Source: SIG603 sp964370405
GTDB taxonomy: Bacteria; Bacillota; Clostridia; Oscillospirales; Acutalibacteraceae
Direction of reading: 5' to 3'
Length of the DNA: 9,842 nt
Assembly (NCBI GenBank): GCA_964370405.1
Contig: CAYJJB010000069.1
Span: forward strand, 1-9,842
Position numbers and translations under genes: made by a program. Numbering within the stretch: the stretch's first letter is position 1; each line of letters opens with the position of its first letter. Below, piece by piece: positions 5,667-9,842 of this stretch. Below the pieces are notes generated by a model. The model worked only from the letters and a program-made list of their open reading frames with translations. It searched no databases and was not told where the DNA came from.

Positions 5667-6437
5667 ATGTTTTCTGAAATAAACAAAGAAGAATATGAAA
5701 ATTTGCCACTTGTCTTATGCGCTGTAGCAATAGATCAAGAACAGCGTGAAATAATACGTGAACATGGGTTTATTTATCATCAATTTATTTGGGTATCAAG
5801 TGGAAGTGGAATATTTACAGTGGGCGAAAAAACATTTGAACTCTCAGATGGCGAAGGCATGTTTTTTAGAAAAAATGTTCCACATAGCTACAAAGATGAC
5901 AAAAGTGATTTTTTTACCTCATGGCTAACATTTGATGGCTGTGACAGTCTTTTAGACCACTTCAAAGTAAATGATTACTTTAAATTTACTATGACAAAAA
6001 CTATAGCCGCACAGTCAAAAGAACTTTTAACCGCTTGCAAAGCGCACAGCACTGTCCTTACCCGCTCTGCAAGCACATACTCATGGATTATATCAACTTT
6101 ATCTGAAATATTTGAGCCCTCTATGCCCTTTGATAAAAAAGCAAAGCAGTTTATGGAAAATCATTACCAAGACCCAATAAGCCTTGATGATATAGCCAAA
6201 CACGTAGGAATGAATCGTTTTGCGCTTTGCAGAGAATTTAGTAAAAAAAATGGTGTATCGCTTATGGAACAGCTAAAAAATATCAGAGTGTCAAAGGCAA
6301 AATATTATTTAAAGTATAGCACAAATTCAATTGAGGAAATAGGAATTCTTTGCGGATTTGACTCTCCTAGCTACTTTGGCAAACGGTTTAAAGAGATTAC
6401 AAATTTAAGCCCTCGAGAATATAGAAATTTAAAATAA
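5667..6437 (+). CDS. AraC-family transcriptional regulator
   Basis: A 256-residue regulator with an N-terminal cupin-like ligand domain (about 30-85, including FTVGEKTFELSDGEGMFF and the NVPHSY segment) and a C-terminal double helix-turn-helix domain (about 155-256). The first helix-turn-helix is near 172-193 (SLDDIAKHVGMNRFALCREF), the second near 221-242. The family signature GFDSPSYFGKRFKE through SPREYR lies at 230-253. The start ATG has AAGGA 9 nt upstream. It stands between the divergent oxidoreductase operon and the glycosidase genes, so it most likely responds to a sugar and controls both sides. The repeats in the 5575-5630 intergenic region are the natural binding site. The inducer cannot be told from the sequence. 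Confidence 0.93.
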   Translation: MFSEINKEEYENLPLVLCAVAIDQEQREIIREHGFIYHQFIWVSSGSGIFTVGEKTFELSDGEGMFFRKNVPHSYKDDKSDFFTSWLTFDGCDSLLDHFKVNDYFKFTMTKTIAAQSKELLTACKAHSTVLTRSASTYSWIISTLSEIFEPSMPFDKKAKQFMENHYQDPISLDDIAKHVGMNRFALCREFSKKNGVSLMEQLKNIRVSKAKYYLKYSTNSIEEIGILCGFDSPSYFGKRFKEITNLSPREYRNLK

Positions 6438-6444
6438 TTTTCTA

Positions 6445-6473
6445 TTGCTTATTTATGCTATTAGGAGTATAAT
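6445..6473 (+). promoter_or_regulatory. Promoter of the GH130 gene
   Basis: TTGCTT (6445-6450), a 17-nt spacer and TATAAT (6468-6473), 43 nt before ATG 6517. A 7-bp inverted repeat, TTGCTTA (6445-6451) and TAAGCAA (6475-6481), brackets the -10 box and could be an operator. Confidence 0.65.
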
Positions 6474-6503
6474 CTAAGCAAATCTACATAAAAATTTTAA
6501 TAA

Positions 6504-6510
6504 AGAGGTG
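6504..6510 (+). promoter_or_regulatory. Ribosome binding site deciding the GH130 start
   Basis: AGAGGTG followed after 6 nt by ATG 6517. The in-frame GTG at 6508 lies within this site, so the extra MYF residues of the longer reading are rejected. Confidence 0.78.
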
Positions 6511-6516
6511 TATTTT

Positions 6517-7560
6517 ATGGCAAAAATTATCGGAAACAATTTACCAGACATGCCGTGGCAAGAAAAACCAGAGGGGTATAAACACCCTGTGTGGAGGTAT
6601 GACGGAAACCCAATTATAAAGAGAGATCAAACGCCTACATCAAACAGCATATTCAATTCAGCAGTAGTTCCTTTTGAAGGTGCGTATGCTGGTGTTTTTA
6701 GATGTGACAATCGTGGAATAAACATGGACATTTATGCAGGATTTTCCAAAGACGGTATTAACTGGGAAATAAATGCAGATCCCATAGTTTTTGAGGGCGA
6801 TAGTGAAGTCACAAGAAAAGAATACAGATATGACCCAAGGGTTTGCTTTATTGAGGACAGATACTATGTTACTTGGTGCAATGGTTATCACGGGCCTACA
6901 ATAGGTGTTGCGTATACCTATGATTTTAAAACTTTCCACCAACTTGAAAACGCATTCTTGCCTTATAATAGAAATGGTGTAATGTTTCCTAGAAAAATTG
7001 GCGAAAACTACGCAATGGTGAGCCGCCCAAGTGACACAGGCCACACTCCATTTGGCGATATTTTCTACAGTGAAAGTCCTGATATGACTTACTGGGGAAA
7101 GCATAGATATGTTTTTGGTACAAGCGGTATTGCTGGCTGGCAATCAAAAAAAGTGGGACCTGGACCTACTCCAATTGAAACCGATGAAGGCTGGCTTATG
7201 ATTTATCACGGTGTTTTAAATTCTTGTAATGGTTTTGTATACAGACTAGGCGTAGCTCTTTTAGATTTAGAAAAACCATGGATAGTAAAAGAACGTGGTA
7301 TGTTCTATATCTTTGGCCCTGAAACAGATTATGAACTTACAGGAGATGTGCCAAATGTAACTTTCCCTTGTGCTAATTTATATGATGCACAAAGTGGCAG
7401 AATTGCTATATACTATGGTGCAGCAGACACAGTTACAGGCCTTGCTTTTACTACTGTTGATGAGCTTTTAAGCTTTATGCGAAAATACCCACATCCTTGC
7501 ACTGCTGAAGAGTATGCAAAGTATGCAAAAGACCATGGAGAGCAAATTTCTAAAATATAA
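6517..7560 (+). CDS. GH130-family beta-mannoside phosphorylase
   Basis: A 347-residue five-bladed beta-propeller enzyme of glycoside hydrolase family 130. The family uses phosphate to split beta-mannosides, releasing alpha-mannose 1-phosphate. The likely general acid is Asp106 in RYDPRV. Phosphate-binding candidates are Arg159 (FPRK), Arg170 (VSRPSD), Lys212 (KKVGPGPTPI) and His231 (IYHGV). YGAADT at 300-305 is also typical. Their presence argues for a phosphorylase rather than one of the hydrolytic GH130 members that lose the phosphate site. Length and the IGNNLPDMPWQ opening suggest the mannooligosaccharide / mannosyl-GlcNAc phosphorylase branch (subfamily 2), less likely the longer mannosylglucose phosphorylases. 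There is no signal peptide, so it acts in the cytoplasm on imported oligosaccharides. It has its own promoter and terminator. Family is firm; subfamily and acceptor are inferred. Confidence 0.9.
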   Translation: MAKIIGNNLPDMPWQEKPEGYKHPVWRYDGNPIIKRDQTPTSNSIFNSAVVPFEGAYAGVFRCDNRGINMDIYAGFSKDGINWEINADPIVFEGDSEVTRKEYRYDPRVCFIEDRYYVTWCNGYHGPTIGVAYTYDFKTFHQLENAFLPYNRNGVMFPRKIGENYAMVSRPSDTGHTPFGDIFYSESPDMTYWGKHRYVFGTSGIAGWQSKKVGPGPTPIETDEGWLMIYHGVLNSCNGFVYRLGVALLDLEKPWIVKERGMFYIFGPETDYELTGDVPNVTFPCANLYDAQSGRIAIYYGAADTVTGLAFTTVDELLSFMRKYPHPCTAEEYAKYAKDHGEQISKI

Positions 7561-7567
7561 AATTTAC

Positions 7568-7609
7568 AAAAAATCTTCTATTTAAAATTTAAAAATAGAA
7601 GATTTTTTT
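7568..7609 (+). terminator. Hairpin terminator after the GH130 gene
   Basis: A 16-bp perfect stem (7568-7583 with 7593-7608) with core ATCTTCTATTT, a 9-nt loop and a T run that continues as TATTTTTA. It starts 7 nt after the stop codon. The A-rich left arm would also give a T run on the minus strand. Confidence 0.85.
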
Positions 7610-7618
7610 ATTTTTATA

Positions 7619-7627
7619 TGATATAAT
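7619..7627 (+). promoter_or_regulatory. Extended -10 promoter of the GH36 gene
   Basis: TGATATAAT contains TATAAT (7622-7627) with the TGn extension, directly after the terminator and 35 nt before the ATG. No good -35 box is seen at 16-18 nt, so it may depend on the extended -10 or on an activator such as the local AraC protein. Confidence 0.55.
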
Positions 7628-7662
7628 CTTAACGAATAAAATTAAAACACGGAGGAATCATT

Positions 7663-9842
7663 ATGATAAAATTTAACAGTGGAACTTTTCATCTATCAAA
7701 TGATAAAATAAGCTATATTTTCAAAGTCATGAAAAACGGACAGTTAGGACAGCTTTATTTTGGAAAAAAAATACAACATAGAGATAATTTTGACCATTTA
7801 CTAGTAGAAAGAGAGTGTTCTTTAGCACCTACTATGAGTGCAGTGGACACATCTTTCTCGCTTGAAACAGTAAAGCAAGAGTACCCTTCTTTCGGCACAG
7901 GTGATTATAGAGAACCTGCGTTTCAAATTAAACTTTCAAATGGCAGTACAATTTCTGATTTTAAATATAAATCACACGAAATTTATGAAGGCAAAAAAGA
8001 AATTACAGGCTTACCGCATACCCATGGCGAAAGTGTAAAAACTTTAGAAATCACTCTTTTTGACGAAGTTGCAAACGCAAGCATAATGCTATATTACCAT
8101 GTTTTTGACGGACTTTCCTCCGTGGTAAGAAGTGCTAAGTTTATTAATAATTCAGGTGAAGATATTAAAATTTTAAGAGCTATGTCATTAAATCTTGATT
8201 TATATGACATGAACTATGAAATGCTACAACTTGACGGTGCGTGGAGCAGAGAGCGCCATGTTGCTGTAAATAAAATAAGAAAAGGTATTAATGCAGTGTC
8301 AAGTGCCCGAGGTGCTAGTAGTGCGATGCATAATCCTTTTATAGCTTTAAAAAGAGAAGAAACCACAGAAAACAATGGCGAGGCTTTAGGCTTCACTTTG
8401 ATTTACAGCGGAAACTTTTTGGCACAAGCGCAGGCTGATAACTACGATGTTACAAGAGTACAAATAGGAATAAATCCTTTTGAATTTGAATGGACTTTAA
8501 AAAACGGTGAGGAATTTCAAACACCTGAGGCTGTAATGGTTTATAGTGATAATGGTTTAAATGGCATGAGCAATACCTTCCACGATTTGTTTAGAGAGCA
8601 TTTAATACGAGGCGAATACAAAACTAAAACACGCCCCATTTTAATAAACAACTGGGAAGCAACCTATTTTGACTTTAACGAGGAAAGCATACTAAAAATT
8701 GCAGGTAAAGCAAAAGAGCTAGGTGTTGAATTATTTGTTTTAGATGACGGATGGTTCGGCAAAAGAGATGATGATTCAAGCTCACTTGGCGACTGGAACG
8801 TAACTTTATCAAAACTTCCAAATGGAATAGATGGTCTTGCTAAAAAAATCAATGATCTAGGGCTAAAATTTGGCCTGTGGTTTGAACCTGAAATGGTTAA
8901 TGAAATAAGTGATTTATATACTACTCACCCAGACTGGATAATTCACACACCAAATAGAAAGCCTTCATACGGAAGAAAACAATTTGTTTTAGATTTTTCA
9001 CGCAGTGAAGTGGTTGACTATATCTTTAATAAAATGTGCGAAACCATAGATAAGGCAAATATTGAGTACATTAAATGGGATATGAATAGAAATATTACAG
9101 AGGCATATTCTGTGGCGCTTCCCGCAGATAGGCAAAAAGAGTTTTTCCACAGATACATTTTAGGTGTTTACAAACTTTATGACATGCTTATTGAGCGTTT
9201 CCCCCATATTTTATTTGAGTCCTGCGCATCAGGTGGTGCAAGGTTTGATGCAGGCATGCTTTACTATGCGCCTCAAGCATGGACAAGTGACGACACAGAC
9301 GCCATAGAAAGACTGCATATTCAGTACGGTACGAGCATGGTATATCCTATAGTTTCAATGGGAAGTCACGTAGCGGCAGTTCCTAACCATCAAGTAGCAA
9401 GAAGCACAAGTATGAAAATGCGTGCCGATGTTGCATATTTTGGCACTTTTGGCTACGAGCTTGACCTTAATATCATAAGCGATGAGGAAAAAGAACAAGT
9501 AAGGCAGCAAATTGAATTTTTCAAAAAATATAGAAATGTTATTCATACAGGTGATTTTTATAGGCTTAAAAACGGTGAGGACAATTATTACAGCTGGATG
9601 ATAGTATCTAAAGATAAATCGACAGCAATTTTTGCATACTACAAAATTTTAGCAACACCAAACCCATCTCTTAAAAAGGTAAAGCTTGTAGGCCTTTGCG
9701 AAAACAGTGAGTATATCTGCGACGGTCATTCATATTTTGGTGACGAGCTTATGAATGTGGGCATGCTTACAAACACAGAATTTGCAGGAATTGGCATACA
9801 CAGCCACAGATTTGGCAAAAAACTTATGGACAAAGGCGATTT
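7663..9842 (+). CDS. GH36 alpha-galactosidase (partial, C-terminus beyond right edge)
   Basis: A retaining alpha-galactosidase of glycoside hydrolase family 36, of which 726 residues are visible without a stop; family members are about 730 long, so little is missing. The N-terminal beta-sandwich (about 1-320) contains RERH near residue 200. The (beta/alpha)8 barrel opens with NNWEATYFD (Trp331) and has LDDGWFG (Asp361-Asp362, galactose binding). The nucleophile is Asp473 in KWDMNR and the acid/base is Asp543 in TSDDTDAI. Cys521 in ESCASGGARFD also matches the substrate pocket. The C-terminal beta domain begins near 650. The start ATG has GGAGG 7 nt upstream. No signal peptide is seen, so it should act in the cytoplasm on melibiose, raffinose-type sugars or galactosylated mannooligosaccharides. 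The adjoining GH130 gene favours the last, as inference. Confidence 0.95.
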   Translation, partial: MIKFNSGTFHLSNDKISYIFKVMKNGQLGQLYFGKKIQHRDNFDHLLVERECSLAPTMSAVDTSFSLETVKQEYPSFGTGDYREPAFQIKLSNGSTISDFKYKSHEIYEGKKEITGLPHTHGESVKTLEITLFDEVANASIMLYYHVFDGLSSVVRSAKFINNSGEDIKILRAMSLNLDLYDMNYEMLQLDGAWSRERHVAVNKIRKGINAVSSARGASSAMHNPFIALKREETTENNGEALGFTLIYSGNFLAQAQADNYDVTRVQIGINPFEFEWTLKNGEEFQTPEAVMVYSDNGLNGMSNTFHDLFREHLIRGEYKTKTRPILINNWEATYFDFNEESILKIAGKAKELGVELFVLDDGWFGKRDDDSSSLGDWNVTLSKLPNGIDGLAKKINDLGLKFGLWFEPEMVNEISDLYTTHPDWIIHTPNRKPSYGRKQFVLDFSRSEVVDYIFNKMCETIDKANIEYIKWDMNRNITEAYSVALPADRQKEFFHRYILGVYKLYDMLIERFPHILFESCASGGARFDAGMLYYAPQAWTSDDTDAIERLHIQYGTSMVYPIVSMGSHVAAVPNHQVARSTSMKMRADVAYFGTFGYELDLNIISDEEKEQVRQQIEFFKKYRNVIHTGDFYRLKNGEDNYYSWMIVSKDKSTAIFAYYKILATPNPSLKKVKLVGLCENSEYICDGHSYFGDELMNVGMLTNTEFAGIGIHSHRFGKKLMDKGD

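Noticed and set aside
6658..7143. A 161-codon open frame on the minus strand
   Set aside because: It lies wholly antisense to the GH130 gene, has no ribosome site or family resemblance, and the opposite frame has clear catalytic motifs.
8214..9546. Three short minus-strand frames (8214-8396, 8664-8852, 9355-9546)
   Set aside because: All are antisense to the GH36 gene, whose plus-strand frame is continuous with conserved active-site motifs.

Overview
The window reads as an AT-rich, low-GC Gram-positive genome, most likely a gut- or rumen-type member of the Clostridia. The grounds are strong purine-rich ribosome binding sites, near-consensus sigma-A promoters, short intergenic gaps, hairpin/T-run terminators and the gene families present. 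This is inferred from composition and gene content; there is no rRNA or other phylogenetic marker.

Region 1 (1-962) is a metal-responsive unit on the minus strand. A short ArsR/SmtB-type repressor (527-859) precedes an SO_0444/ArsP-like permease that runs off the left edge. The repressor carries the residues of the SmtB/CzrA alpha-5 zinc site plus cysteines suggesting an alpha-3N site. A long palindrome covers the start of its own transcript.

Region 2 (934-3751) is on the plus strand. A nicotinamidase-like cysteine hydrolase (990-1514) has its own consensus promoter, back-to-back with the repressor promoter. Next comes a c-di-GMP phosphodiesterase (EAL domain with a degenerate GGDEF-like N-terminus, 1608-2852), then 26 nt later an EstA/esterase-D-like alpha/beta hydrolase. 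The region closes with a very strong 19-bp hairpin terminator that works for both converging transcripts.

Region 3 (3706-9842) is a carbohydrate-use locus. On the minus strand, a Gfo/Idh/MocA oxidoreductase and a sugar-phosphate isomerase/epimerase-type TIM barrel form a two-gene operon. Divergent from it are an AraC regulator, a GH130 beta-mannoside phosphorylase and a GH36 alpha-galactosidase, the last cut by the right edge. The AraC gene and the oxidoreductase operon are driven by two head-on promoters whose -10 boxes overlap, flanked by direct repeats 42 bp apart. A reasonable model is an AraC-controlled cytoplasmic pathway in which GH36 strips alpha-galactosyl groups from imported oligosaccharides, GH130 phosphorolyses the beta-mannosidic backbone, and the oxidoreductase/isomerase pair processes a related sugar or glycoside. 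No transporter or extracellular hydrolase is in the window, so the substrate is inferred.

There is no CRISPR array, tRNA, rRNA, riboswitch or insertion sequence that I can support. No stretch longer than 300 bases lacks a gene. The strongest candidates for something undescribed are the shared-core divergent promoter at 5575-5630 and the possible oxidative glycoside-cleavage role of the oxidoreductase/TIM-barrel pair.
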